From Impatiens glandulifera (lineage: Eukaryota > Streptophyta > Magnoliopsida > Ericales > Balsaminaceae): a DNA stretch of 64,000 nucleotides. The translations under genes were made by a program, and so were the position numbers. A model generated the notes under the pieces. That model saw nothing but the letters and a program-made list of their open reading frames with translations. It had not been told where the DNA came from and did no database searches. The stretch covers positions 28,805,348-28,869,347 of the forward strand of contig NC_061870.1 in assembly GCF_907164915.1 (NCBI RefSeq), written 5' to 3'. Shown piece by piece: positions 54,401 to 64,000 of this stretch (positions within the stretch are counted from its first letter, which is position 1; each line of letters begins with the position of its first letter).

Positions 54401-57400
54401 ATCCTAGGAGGACTAATTTGGATCAGAAAACCATGGATGAACGAAGAAGGCGGAATCAATGTTTTAATTGTGAAGAAAAATGGGAGTATGGACACAGGTG
54501 TAAAACTGGCCCAATTATTATGAATATTGATGTATGTGAAAGGGATGTACAATTGGAGGAGGTAGCTGAATACGGAAATGAAGAAATTCTGGAAGAAACA
54601 CCTTTGTTTAACATAGAAGGATGTCAGAACTTTGAAACCATGAAGGTTAAGGGTACTGTGGGAAAAAACAGTGTGTATATGCTGATAGATTCGGGTAGCA
54701 CTCATAATTTTGTGAACCCTCGGGTACTTCGTAATACTGAGTTTGTAAAGACTGCTGCTGAACAACTAATGGTAACAGTGGCAAGTGGACATCGGTTAAT
54801 GAGCAACAGTGAATGCGTTGGTCTTAAATGGTCTCCTCAAGGGGCTGAGTTCGTTATAAATGCCAGAGTATTATCAATTCCAAAATATGATATCATTCTT
54901 GGAGTGGAATGGTTATCAACTCTTAATGGTATAAGTTGGAACTTCAAAGAATTGTTAATGAGTTTTGAGTATTTGGGAAAAGTGGTAAAACTGAAGGGTG
55001 ACACTACAAGGAAGGTAGAACTGTTAGATGGCAACATGCTGAAAAAGACAGTTAAAAAGGGAGCTGAAGTAGCAGTTCTTACTATCAGGGAGGACGAGAT
55101 GAATCCAACAGAATTATACTCTATCGTAGCTTCCTTACCTGAGAAAGATGTGGAGGACCAACTGAAAAATCTGTTAATGGAATTTGAAGACTTGTTTCAG
55201 GAGCCGACAACGTTACCTCCAATTAGAAGTTATGATCATCAGATACGTTTAAAGGAAGGAGCAAAGACAGTAAGCTTGAGGCCTTACCGGTATCCGGTTC
55301 TACAAAAGGATGAAATGGAAAACATGGTGAAGGAAATGCTCGACGCGGGAATAATCAGGAAGAGTTATAGTCCCTTTTCATCACCAGTCGTGCTTGTTAA
55401 AAAGAAGGATCAAACCTGGAGATTATGCATTGACTATAGAAAGCTGAATGAAGAGACCATTAAAGATAAGTTTCCTATTCCTTTGATCGAAGAGTTAATG
55501 GATGAACTGTATGGTAGCTCTATTTTTTCTAAACTTGATTTGCGTTCGGGCTATCATCAAGTACGGATGAATGAAGAAGATATTTGTAAAACAGCTTTCA
55601 AAACGCATGAAGGACATTATGAGTTTGTGGTGATGCCTTTTGGGCTAACCAATGCCCCATCGACATTTCAGAGGATGATGAACGATATTTTTAAACCTCA
55701 TCTTAGAAAGTTTGTGTTAGTATTTTTTGATGACATTCTTATCTATAGTAAAAGCTGGAATGATCATATCAAACATCTAAGATTGGTTTTTGGTCAACTA
55801 AGACAACATCAGCTGGTGCTTAAGTATTCAAAATGCGCTTTCGCTTGTCTGGAAATTGATTATCTGGGGCATGTGATATCACAAAGAGGAGTAGCAGTAG
55901 ATATGTCCAAAATTACCGCTATCAAGGAATGGCCAGAACCGAATAATTTGAAGCAGTTAAGAGGTTTTCTAGGATTGACTGGTTACTACCGACGGTTTAT
56001 TAGAGATTATGGGTCAATTGTGGGGCCATTGACAAAACTGTTAAAAAAGGGAAAGTTCGAATGGAATGATGCAGCTACAGTAGCTTTTGAAAGACTCAAG
56101 GAAGTGATGACCAGACCTCCAGTACTTAAACTACCAAATTTTGAAGATGAATTTGTAATTGAAACAGATGCAAGTATGACAGGAATGGGGGCAGTTTTGA
56201 CACAACAAGGACATCCGATTGCATTCATCAGCAAAGGTTTGGGACCAAAATTACAAGCTCTATCAGCATATGAACGAGAAATGTTAGCTGTACTACATGC
56301 CATTAAAAAGTGGAGATGCTACTTACAATTCAAACCATTTGTGATTAAGACAGACCATGAATCACTTAAACATTTGCTAGAACAGAAGATAAAACATCCA
56401 AGCCAGGAGAAGTGGCTATACAAGCTGGTGGGGTTTGAATTTTCTGTCCAATACAAGAAGGGTAAAGAGAACCTGGCAGCAGACGCTTTATCCAGAATTT
56501 CGTCGGAAGGATCATGTTCTGCTATTTCTGAATTTTCATCAGTCTTAATGAAGAGAATCATACAATCATGGGAGAATGATGAGAATTTGAAAAAGATTAT
56601 ACTCACATTGGAAAGAGATGCTTCAGGGGTGGCAGGTTTCACCTTCATTAATCAACAATTGAGGAAGGAAGGAAGAATTGTAGTAGGTGCTGACCAAGGG
56701 TTGAGAAACTATGTAATTTCTACAATGCACAACTCAGCGGTGGGTGGACATTCGGGGGTGATGGTCACATATCAAAAACTTCGACAAGCTTATCATTGGC
56801 GAGGATTGGAACGGGATGTCCGAGAATTTGTAAGAAATTGTGATGTTTGCCAACAACAAAAATGGGAAACTCAAGGTTACAAAGGTTTGCTGCAACCTTT
56901 GTCTATTCCTAAGTCAATCTGGACAGACATATCTATGGATTTCATTGAGGGTTTGCCTAAATCTAATGGGTACTCGGCAATTTTGGTGGTAGTAGACAGA
57001 CTTTCGAAGATGGCACATTTTATCAGTCTTCGACATCCATATTCAGCAAGTACAATTGCTCAGGTATTCCTTGACAATATTTTTAAACTCCATGGTATGC
57101 CCTTAACTATTGTTAGTGATAGAGACAAGATCTTTGTAAGTACATTTTGGAGAGAATTATGTAAGCTGCAGGGCATTCAACAAGCCATGTCATCGGCATA
57201 TCATCCACAAACTGATGGTCAAACTGAGGTAGTCAACCGTAGTTTGGAAACATATTTACGTTGTATGGCTGGTCAAAAGCCTAAGTCATGGGTTAATTGG
57301 CTTTCTTTAGCAGAATGGTGGTACAATACCAACTTTCATTCGGCAGCTTTATCATCACCGTATGAGATTGTATATGGTCAACCTCCACCAATCCATTATC

Positions 57401-60400
57401 CTTATCTGGCCGGGGATTCAAAAGTAGAAGCAGTTGATCGTAGCCTATCTGCTAGGGAAGAAGCCCTTAAGTTGCTGAAATTTCATCTTCAAAGAGCCCA
57501 AAACCGCATGAAACAACAAGCTGACAAAAAACGGGTGGACTGTGTGTATGAAGTAGGGGATTGGGTGTTTGTTAAATTACAGCCATATCGACAATTGTCA
57601 ATTCGAGGAAGAATGCACAAACTTAGTCCAAAGTTCTATGGACCCTTTCTGGTGGTGGAAAAAATTGGAAAAGTTGCATATAGGCTGGACATTCCTTCAA
57701 CTGCACGAATGCACAATATTATACATGTTTCACAGCTGAAGAAAAGAGTAGGTTCTGTCTTGGCTACTCCTCATATTCCAATCTTGTGCACTAATGATAC
57801 TTTAAAACCAGTGGCTATTCTGGATGAAAGAGTGGTGTGGAAAGAAGGAATAAGTATGGGTCAATTCTTGATTAGATGGTCTAATTCCTCCGATGATGAT
57901 GCCACATGGGAAGAAGAATCTTGGCTGATGGATCATTATCCCGATTTTGCGCTGTCAGTGGGGAAAACTGCTTTTGATTCTCAGCTTGTTCGTGGTCGAA
58001 CAAGATGTGATGGAGAGGCTAATGTTACGAAAGGAATTGAGAATTAGGGCTGTAAGCCCTAGTTCTCAGGGCTGTAAGCCCTAGAATAAGCTGACAGATA
58101 TAATTGTCAGCATTTATTTTACAAATAAGCTGTTTTATCAGTAAATATTTTATATTTTAGTAGCTGGACAGCTGTAATTGGTTTTGGAGGGAAAAGGAGT
58201 TGGAATTGGACAGCTGTAATTGGTTTTGGAGGGAAAAGAAGTTTGATTGGACAGCTGTAATTGGTTTTGGCGGGAAAATTTGGAGGGAAAAGAAGTTACA
58301 GCATTTGAATGATTAAGAAGGCAGCAATCTGAGAATGCAATTCATTCAATCAATATTTCAATCTAAGGTTAGTAATAACTCTCTCTCCTCAATTCCTATT
58401 CTCCTCTACAATTCCTATTCTCCTCTACAATTCTAATCTCATCTATCTGATTGCAGAATCTGTAATCACAAATTCTCTCCTTATCTCTTCTCATCCTGTC
58501 CAATCTCAATCTCTTGCTAAGGTACTGTTCTGCCCTAGATCTAAACATTACTGAATCCTAATTCATAGCTTATCAGAGGTTACCTCCTAAACCTGAGAAA
58601 CATTATTGGTCAGTGTGGTAGTAGTTCTGCTCATGGTTATAATCCACATATCAATTCATGTATAGTACAAAAATGCAAGAGCTTTTTTCCTAACCTTAAG
58701 AGAATGTCCATTTCCATAGTTGGTGGGCATTCAAGATGAATTGATGCAATAATAACATCAGTTGTTTCAAGAATATGCGTATGATATAATCTAAACAATC
58801 ATCTCTAACAAGTTCAACCCAACGTATTAGTTATGCATCAGTTTTCAATATTGCTCAAACTAAATCATCACATACTTGTACCCCAGCTTTTCTTTACATA
58901 ATGGCACACATCCTTTTCATCATTTATACTCTTACATGAGTTGATAAAAGATCTGTATTCTAAACTTGGATGTTTCAGATTCAAGTTGTTTATATTCACA
59001 TTAAAAACTCCATAATCTAAGAAGGGAGGAAAGATGCACAACAACAACAAAAATACCTTAGCTTCTTCCATCTCAATACTAGCATTGTCAAGTCCATCCA
59101 ACATCGAGGAGTCCTTGCTAACAAGAGAAACCTGCTCATAGATCATGTTAGTAACACAAAAAGATATTTAAATCAAAATCACAAAGTAGGCTTCATGGAA
59201 GAAAACTACAAACCAGGATTGGAGTTAGTTGTCCTTCCAAGTCAAGCAGTCCTTTGGCAAACGCAGCTGCGGACACCTGCCATCAAATAAATCAACAACT
59301 GATGGCACTTTCTGAACATGTTGTGCAAAGGGAGACTAGAGAGAGTAGTTGAAGTATTGACATGGTGGTACCACCGTTGAAACGGTGGAAATTACACAGC
59401 CAACACTTTTGATGTAACAAAGCGGACAAGTGTCAAATTCCAGGTCACCTTCCAAAATGGTCTTTTGGAAGGTGGAACCTTTGAATTAGACCCAAAATCA
59501 GGCAGGAAGTCAACAAATGAATACATTCTAGAAAACAATTCTCCTCCATATGGGCAGGGAGTTGAACAAGCACGAGTGTGCTCACAGAGGTTTTGTCAAT
59601 CATTAGCAAACACCACAAGCCAGTGAAGCTGAATATTTAGTTGTGTCCAAGAAAATAAATATGCTCATAATAGGCTATACCTGTACACGACCTTCGTCTG
59701 AACTGTATATCTTGAGATCATGACGATACGTGCTATGTAAGCGAAGCAAACCAGTGCCTTCACCTGAATTTGAGTGGTCACAAAATGAGTCAGGGAAAAC
59801 TTTACATCCTATTTGGAAAACTTTTGTGAAGTCAATCCAGCTTCACTTGGTTTTAAAAAAGCTCTCACATATTGTCAAGCATCATCTACAATAACCATAA
59901 AATACTCACGAGTAGGTTTTTATCAAAAGTTAAAGATTGTCGCCAAATGCAACTTCATTACATGCAAGCAACATTCTAAAGAAATGGAAAAGGAGATGGA
60001 GGAAAGAAGTGATGACAGAAGGAGGGGTAGTTAAGGATAAATCATATCCCAAGTATATTCAGCAGTAGATAAAAAGGAAGGAGATAAATCAGCAAAATCT
60101 GATTTTTACTTTTCTGTATTTATCAATTTCACAACAATACATGTAACTACAATACAAGTAAACAATAAAATACAAGCAAAGCTCTTAAATATCTATCAAC
60201 TTCAACCTACGTTTCATCATCTGTCAATAACCTACTTGTGTGCATAATTTAGAGAAACTAGAGCAGCTTTACATATGTGTAGTAAAAATATTCTTAAATA
60301 TTTTGAGCTTCAAAGGACCTCATGTTTAGTATGTCTCGTGCCTAAGTGTGTGCTTGATGGTTACTATTTTATATCTTTCCTCTAACTCTGACACCTCCCT

Positions 60401-63400
60401 TCCCCTCCTTTATTCCCCAATGACTCAAGGATACAATTCCCGTTCCTTGATTACCTATCTAGAAGGAAATTATTTCTTTAAACTCAACTAATCTCTCATT
60501 GTATGGTAACTACATAATAATCTGACAAAAATGGCCATTAACTAAACTGAAGATATGGTCCAAAAGCCAGAAGAAAGGGAAAGAGCAACAGGAAAATTAA
60601 TCATCTGGTGGTTCGCAAGTTGCAATAAAACATCTAGATCGCTAATCATGTTCTTGGGCGGCCCAAAGGAACTCTACAACCTAGAACTATAAACTGAATC
60701 AAGAAAGCAGCTAGTTAAAACCTAAATGTAATAAAAAGAAACAAGTAGAATCTAACAGATACAGATCATTCCAGACAAGCAACATTATTATTGATGTATG
60801 GTAATTAATGCCTTATAGGCTAGTACCTTAAATCATTATAACCATCCAAATAACATGACAAGGAGATGGTAAGGGAAAGAGCATAACCTGGATACATATT
60901 GTTTCGGAAATATCTACCCAATTCTTCAGCCTATAAATAGAACATATAAATTCATAGATAAAAGATGTAATTATTACGACATAAAACCTAAGCAAAAGCC
61001 AAAAGAATTGGTAATAATTAAGACAGTCACCTGCTTTCTGCCAGCATGTGTAAGAACACCTCCATACTTGAGAACCATAAGTGCTTCAACAGGTCGTTCT
61101 TGTTCTTCTCCATTATTTTTTGAAATTGTTACCCATTTTAATGGCTTTAATTGGACCTTCCGATAAATTCCAGAAAAATGTCCTCCCTGAATGCAAAAAA
61201 TTCACCACATATGAGAAATAAGACATATTTTTAAACAATTAAGGAGCTTTAAAAAGAAAATAAAACGATTTTGAAATGTAACTTCATAAAGGAGTTCAGT
61301 GGTCTAGATTTTTCCTCGGAAAATGTCCTTTCATGAATAAAGATGATTAACATGAGTGCACCTCATTTTTTTGGGAAAAGAGTACCTCATTTACAAACTA
61401 ATTTTTTAGATCAATTGAATTAATTCTTTAAGTCATCTGAACAATTGAACTCTTCAAATGCAGTGTTGTACACATATTATAAAGGACCATTGTACCTCTT
61501 CAAGAACAGCTTTCACTTGACGAAGTTTTTCAGCATGTTCAATATCTTCAGCTTCACTATCACTTTCCTTACCTGGCCTATACATAGTAAACAAAAACAT
61601 TAGATGAAAATAGAAAAATTAAATCCATGCTTCAGAAGGTAAGTACAGATAAAAGGCTTAATTATTCATCAGTATTGTAGTCATGCATCAAATTTTCTAA
61701 AGTCATCCCCAACACTGTTTTCATGCGTCAGGTTTCCAAATTGATCCTAGATTAAAGATTACTCACATTTCCATTTTGCTTAATAGTGTATCAAACTGAA
61801 TGACAATCATCCTAAGTCCATAATAAGTGATGCAGTAAATATAGTGATACGGGAGATAGGGTCAGGCCGGTCAAGGTATGAGGAAGGCTGAGCTGCCAGT
61901 AGCAGTTGAAGTATTGCGGTTAGAAGGAAGGCGGTTATGAAGAGGGCAGTTATTGGTAGAACAACATAAAGAGGTCATTAGTTATTCAATTTGGTATGCT
62001 GAAAATTAATTGATGATTTTGTTCTCTCTTCTCTCAATCTAGATTCACCCTAGGGTTAGGGTTTTCTCTTCTCACCTAAGTCTCAATTCTATGTAATCAG
62101 TTTGTTTATCATCTAATTCAATATCACATTATCACCTTGCATCATATAGCTCCTTTTCGAAGATTATAGCGATCATTGAACTAGCAAGCTGTAAGACAAG
62201 ATATTTGCAGGAATATGAACATTTCTATAACTGGTGAGGTACCTGCTGCGTGGTACCAAGGTTCTTGTGGCATCTAAAAGATCTTGTAACTGAACAGCAC
62301 TCTTAAGCTTTGTCTGTCATAGAAAACCAATAAGAGAATATTACATAACTAATCAAAAGTTGTGGATATGAGACAACACCAAGATCAAACAAAGAGAAGA
62401 AAGGGAGAACCTCAATCCTAGGCCGACCCCCATTGTATTTAAGCATCAAATTTAATAGTTTCTCCTCAGTAACCTTCAATTTCACTTTCTGTTTTGGTGT
62501 TCTATCCCCACTGTTATAATGTAGGAATGAAAAAATCATTACAAAGATATTAGGTAGAATAAAGAACATAAATGTAGAATATAAAGATATATATTGTTTT
62601 TTTATTGTGATAGGACTATTTAGCTTACTGGCGAATGACAGTAATCACACAACGTAGCTCTTCAGATTGTCCAAATGTACCAATAATTCCACTTCCCTGG
62701 CGTGTAAGTCCTTCTGAAGGCTGCACTGGCTCGTTGATTTTCCATGGTAAAACTGGTGGAATTGTTGAAGCAAGATGCGGTGCTTTTGCATCTAAAAACA
62801 TTTTCCTCAGCACACAAGCAGCATCATCATAATATCTGTTAGAGAAAATGTCATTAACCTTTTTCACACAATTGATAAATTAAAGCTAAGGGAATTTTAT
62901 TGCAGATATTGCTGGAATCAGGATGAGAAATTTCCCAATCAAAATTTTGAAATTGAGCAATAATAGCTAAGACAAAGTGAGAGATAAAACTCATTCTTAA
63001 GCAGTAGTTCTTGCAGACAGCATTAAATGAAAATCACATTCCTTTAAAAAGTATTTGAAAAGCATACAAAAGAAACAAGGGAGAAAAGATCTTGGAGTAG
63101 AAAAAGATTATGAGGATAACTGTGAAAAACATAAAAGTAAACTATAGAAATTCCTCCCAAGAAGACAATTTAAGTAGACTAACTTGTATGAATTCTTCAC
63201 GAAACTCCATCCATTCACATCACAAACATAAGATCGTCCATCCGAACGTAGAAGATCAAAACCACATACCTATAAATAACATAAGGCACAAAAACAGTAA
63301 AGAGACTCGGAACAAAATGACGATTTCACAAAGAGTTCATCAAACATTTATACGTTTTCGCTGGAGAAATATGGATACCATTGTAATGGAAGTCAGTCAC

Positions 63401-63593
63401 AGAAGTGTCATTATACACACATGTCCACAGACAGAAGTTACACAAATAGGCATGTAATGGAAAAAGATTGCAACAATTATTGAAAAAATATATCAATCAT
63501 GAAGATTAGAAGCCATACTGATTGCCTAAATGCCAAGCAAACCTCTCTTGACATTTGCTTCTCAGTGGGAGTAAGCAGTACAGGATATCTGAC
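48440..63593 (-). CDS. VIH: PPIP5K/VIH inositol pyrophosphate kinase-phosphatase (5' part outside window)
   Basis: Twenty-one exons recognised: 63593-63543, 63269-63184, 62835-62629, 62510-62411, 62313-62243, 61577-61496, 61186-61031, 60930-60888, 59763-59681, 59276-59214, 59131-59057, 52779-52654, 51746-51505, 51341-51297, 50138-50072, 49979-49908, 49672-49416, 49310-49253, 49143-48976, 48890-48816 and 48721-48440. They splice in frame to 802 residues. The start [20 protein letters not shown] is the end of the ATP-grasp kinase domain ([20 protein letters not shown]). The histidine acid phosphatase domain begins with [12 protein letters not shown] (about residue 113) and its second motif is [15 protein letters not shown] enzymes make and hydrolyse InsP8, the phosphate-status signal bound by SPX proteins, and act in jasmonate signalling. 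About 250 N-terminal residues are missing from the window. One intron (52780-59056) is expanded by a retrotransposon; one intron uses a GC donor. Confidence 0.95.
52836..52840. repeat. Target-site duplication of the LTR retrotransposon, left
   Basis: GAGGT, repeated at 58576-58580 immediately after the 3' LTR. Confidence 0.9.
52841..53393 (+). repeat. 5' LTR
   Basis: 553 bases, starting TGTTACGAAAGG and ending TAGCTTATCA. Contains two tandem hairpins (AGGGCT-GTA-AGCCCT at 52864 and 52886), three ~41-base repeats beginning TGGACAGCTGTAATTGGTTT (52983, 53025 and 53066) and an AT-rich TATA-like region near 52965. Confidence 0.97.
52864..52900. repeat. Tandem perfect hairpins in the LTR
   Basis: AGGGCTGTAAGCCCT occurs twice, 22 bases apart; each has a 6-bp stem and a 3-base loop. 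The same pair is in the 3' LTR at about 58046-58082. Confidence 0.9.
53395..53406 (+). other. Primer-binding site
   Basis: TGGTATCAGAGC one base after the 5' LTR, complementary to the 3' end of plant initiator methionine tRNA, the usual primer for plant Ty3 and Ty1 elements. Confidence 0.9.
53422..58047 (+). CDS. Gag-Pol polyprotein with chromodomain
   Basis: A single 1541-residue frame. Gag with a coiled-coil-like start and the retrotransposon-gag region (about 140-235); zinc knuckle [14 protein letters not shown] (347-360), of the longer-spaced type usual in plant elements; aspartic protease with [10 protein letters not shown] (421-430); reverse transcriptase (about 650-790) with CIDYRKLN and the catalytic FFDDILIYS near 768; RNase H starting ETDAS near 913; integrase with its HHCC finger (GGHSG to CDVCQQQ, from about 1103) and DDE aspartates near 1168 and 1231; C-terminal chromodomain (about 1460-1510) with [19 protein letters not shown]. 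The chromodomain may steer integration to modified histones. The stop codon lies 25 bases inside the 3' LTR. No frame break was found, so the element may be competent. Confidence 0.97.
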   Translation: MVETRMETELNEIRSRTQAQDERLSAQDARFDRIEALMASMDVAIRRLTPASGSNNREPGGAEERDFRGDNFPDRRRAEEARNRNGDRDYRDHMYQPPTRLSKMDFPKFNGDEVDDWIYGVEMFFQVDRTLEEFKLEYACAHLYGRARCWFSSHLQHRLPGRAMTWTELKTLVLKEFGPSEFDDPLDEWKDLKQTTTVKEYGKSYLDVIYKLPHLTEEYSIKGYLNGLKEEIANPIGIQKPNSLSEAMGMAKLQERTNQKLQDAFCESLARRGYLSNKGNPLLPTPRQPTFGNRNNSSGVSLRPGTQYSGTSSSSSEIHKPVAIGQNPRRTNLDQKTMDERRRRNQCFNCEEKWEYGHRCKTGPIIMNIDVCERDVQLEEVAEYGNEEILEETPLFNIEGCQNFETMKVKGTVGKNSVYMLIDSGSTHNFVNPRVLRNTEFVKTAAEQLMVTVASGHRLMSNSECVGLKWSPQGAEFVINARVLSIPKYDIILGVEWLSTLNGISWNFKELLMSFEYLGKVVKLKGDTTRKVELLDGNMLKKTVKKGAEVAVLTIREDEMNPTELYSIVASLPEKDVEDQLKNLLMEFEDLFQEPTTLPPIRSYDHQIRLKEGAKTVSLRPYRYPVLQKDEMENMVKEMLDAGIIRKSYSPFSSPVVLVKKKDQTWRLCIDYRKLNEETIKDKFPIPLIEELMDELYGSSIFSKLDLRSGYHQVRMNEEDICKTAFKTHEGHYEFVVMPFGLTNAPSTFQRMMNDIFKPHLRKFVLVFFDDILIYSKSWNDHIKHLRLVFGQLRQHQLVLKYSKCAFACLEIDYLGHVISQRGVAVDMSKITAIKEWPEPNNLKQLRGFLGLTGYYRRFIRDYGSIVGPLTKLLKKGKFEWNDAATVAFERLKEVMTRPPVLKLPNFEDEFVIETDASMTGMGAVLTQQGHPIAFISKGLGPKLQALSAYEREMLAVLHAIKKWRCYLQFKPFVIKTDHESLKHLLEQKIKHPSQEKWLYKLVGFEFSVQYKKGKENLAADALSRISSEGSCSAISEFSSVLMKRIIQSWENDENLKKIILTLERDASGVAGFTFINQQLRKEGRIVVGADQGLRNYVISTMHNSAVGGHSGVMVTYQKLRQAYHWRGLERDVREFVRNCDVCQQQKWETQGYKGLLQPLSIPKSIWTDISMDFIEGLPKSNGYSAILVVVDRLSKMAHFISLRHPYSASTIAQVFLDNIFKLHGMPLTIVSDRDKIFVSTFWRELCKLQGIQQAMSSAYHPQTDGQTEVVNRSLETYLRCMAGQKPKSWVNWLSLAEWWYNTNFHSAALSSPYEIVYGQPPPIHYPYLAGDSKVEAVDRSLSAREEALKLLKFHLQRAQNRMKQQADKKRVDCVYEVGDWVFVKLQPYRQLSIRGRMHKLSPKFYGPFLVVEKIGKVAYRLDIPSTARMHNIIHVSQLKKRVGSVLATPHIPILCTNDTLKPVAILDERVVWKEGISMGQFLIRWSNSSDDDATWEEESWLMDHYPDFALSVGKTAFDSQLVRGRTRCDGEANVTKGIEN
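58023..58575 (+). repeat. 3' LTR
   Basis: 553 bases, by eye identical to the 5' LTR. The only purine-rich candidate for second-strand priming is GATGGAGAGG at about 58009-58018, a few bases away and not a clean polypurine tract. Confidence 0.97.
58576..58580. repeat. Target-site duplication of the LTR retrotransposon, right
   Basis: GAGGT, identical to 52836-52840. Confidence 0.9.
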
Positions 63594-64000
63594 CTGCCAA
63601 ATCAAGTAAGATTGGTTATTCTAATATATCATGTTACAACAACCCAAAAGAACTCAAAAGATAAAGAAATTGATGAACCCATACATTAAATATCTGAGTA
63701 TCAAACAAGTACATGAGTAACTTATAATCAGGAAGCTACACAAGTTAATACATTAAGCTACAACACAAACTTCAGCAGCTTCCAATAAAGATGAGAAGCA
63801 TATTTGCAAAAGGAATATATAAGAGAACAAGCCTGGTGCACCTTATACATTTCAAAAGAAAGAAAGCAATGAGTAAGGGAGAATTTGTTCTTTGCCTCTT
63901 TCATCACAAATAAATGAAGTACGATTATAGCAGTGTAAGAACTTTAAAACCCGGAACCAATCTTCTTAGCTTTACTGGGAGACTAGTTATAATTGGATCC
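63594..64000. other. Intron of the VIH gene running off the right edge
   Basis: No further VIH exon is recognisable; the next upstream coding exon must lie beyond 64000. Confidence 0.7.

Larger units (their letters stand above)
52841..58575 (+). mobile_element. Complete Ty3-type chromovirus LTR retrotransposon
   Basis: 5735 bases: 553-base LTRs with TG...CA ends, a primer-binding site matching initiator tRNA-Met, and one open Gag-Pol frame with the order protease, reverse transcriptase, RNase H, integrase, chromodomain. That order and the chromodomain define chromoviruses; the small size and short LTRs suit the Reina branch best, a guess without a tree. The two LTRs look identical by eye and the 5-bp duplication is perfect, so it inserted very recently. 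It lies antisense inside an intron of the VIH gene. Confidence 0.97.

Noticed and set aside
53555..56648. Several minus-strand frames inside the retrotransposon
   Set aside because: Shadows of Gag-Pol, which is a single unbroken frame with all expected domains.
58868..59146. 92-residue minus-strand frame read as one exon
   Set aside because: Only 59131-59057 is coding in the VIH model; the rest is intron with a clear GTATTT donor after EMEEAK.

Overview
This window is eukaryotic nuclear DNA from a flowering plant, almost certainly a eudicot. It is AT-rich, its genes carry many short GT-AG introns, and it holds classic plant families: VDAC porin, HIR prohibitin-like protein, WRINKLED-like AP2 factor, thioredoxin h, pectate lyase and VIH kinase. 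I cannot name the species.

Host genes, left to right. A possible first exon leaves the left edge on the minus strand (63-95). An APR-like thioredoxin-fold protein lies at 5324-7240 (+) and converges on a double-AP2 transcription factor at 7594-9256 (-). An intronless secreted pectate lyase follows at 10552-11784 (-). A gene desert contains a decayed organelle-type rRNA scrap at about 12371-12460. VDAC at 15355-17585 (+) converges on HIR at 17944-19044 (-). Right of the large transposon are the 18S-rRNA-processing factor RCL1 (45188-46715, +), a thioredoxin h (47406-48025, +) and the 3' part of a PPIP5K/VIH inositol pyrophosphate kinase-phosphatase (48440 to beyond 63593, -; 21 exons, 802 residues visible).

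The centre of the window (21340-43631) is one 22.3-kb Mutator-like transposon. It has about 1-kb terminal inverted repeats that differ at only a few bases by eye, and a perfect 9-bp target-site duplication. It encodes a FAR1/MURA-type transposase with DDE residues and a SWIM zinc finger, two paralogous Ulp1-like (C48) cysteine peptidase genes (the second apparently frameshifted), a plant-mobile-domain-like protein, and a small tandem-BRCT gene that looks copied from the C-terminus of a BRCA1/BARD1-type repair gene. Three of these genes share an odd architecture in which the intron begins immediately after the ATG. The noncoding parts of the element are peppered with a 16-bp semi-palindrome, GCGAA-N6-TTCGC and variants, including a dense array at 27091-27710. 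This could be the binding site of an element-encoded protein, by analogy with the VANC anti-silencing system of Arabidopsis VANDAL elements. I regard this element as the window's main discovery.

A second mobile element, a 5.7-kb Ty3 chromovirus with apparently identical 553-bp LTRs, a 5-bp TSD and an uninterrupted 1541-residue Gag-Pol with a chromodomain, sits antisense inside one intron of the VIH gene. It must have inserted very recently.

Gene models were spliced by eye from reading frames, splice consensus and phase; every multi-exon model closes in frame except the second Ulp1-like gene.
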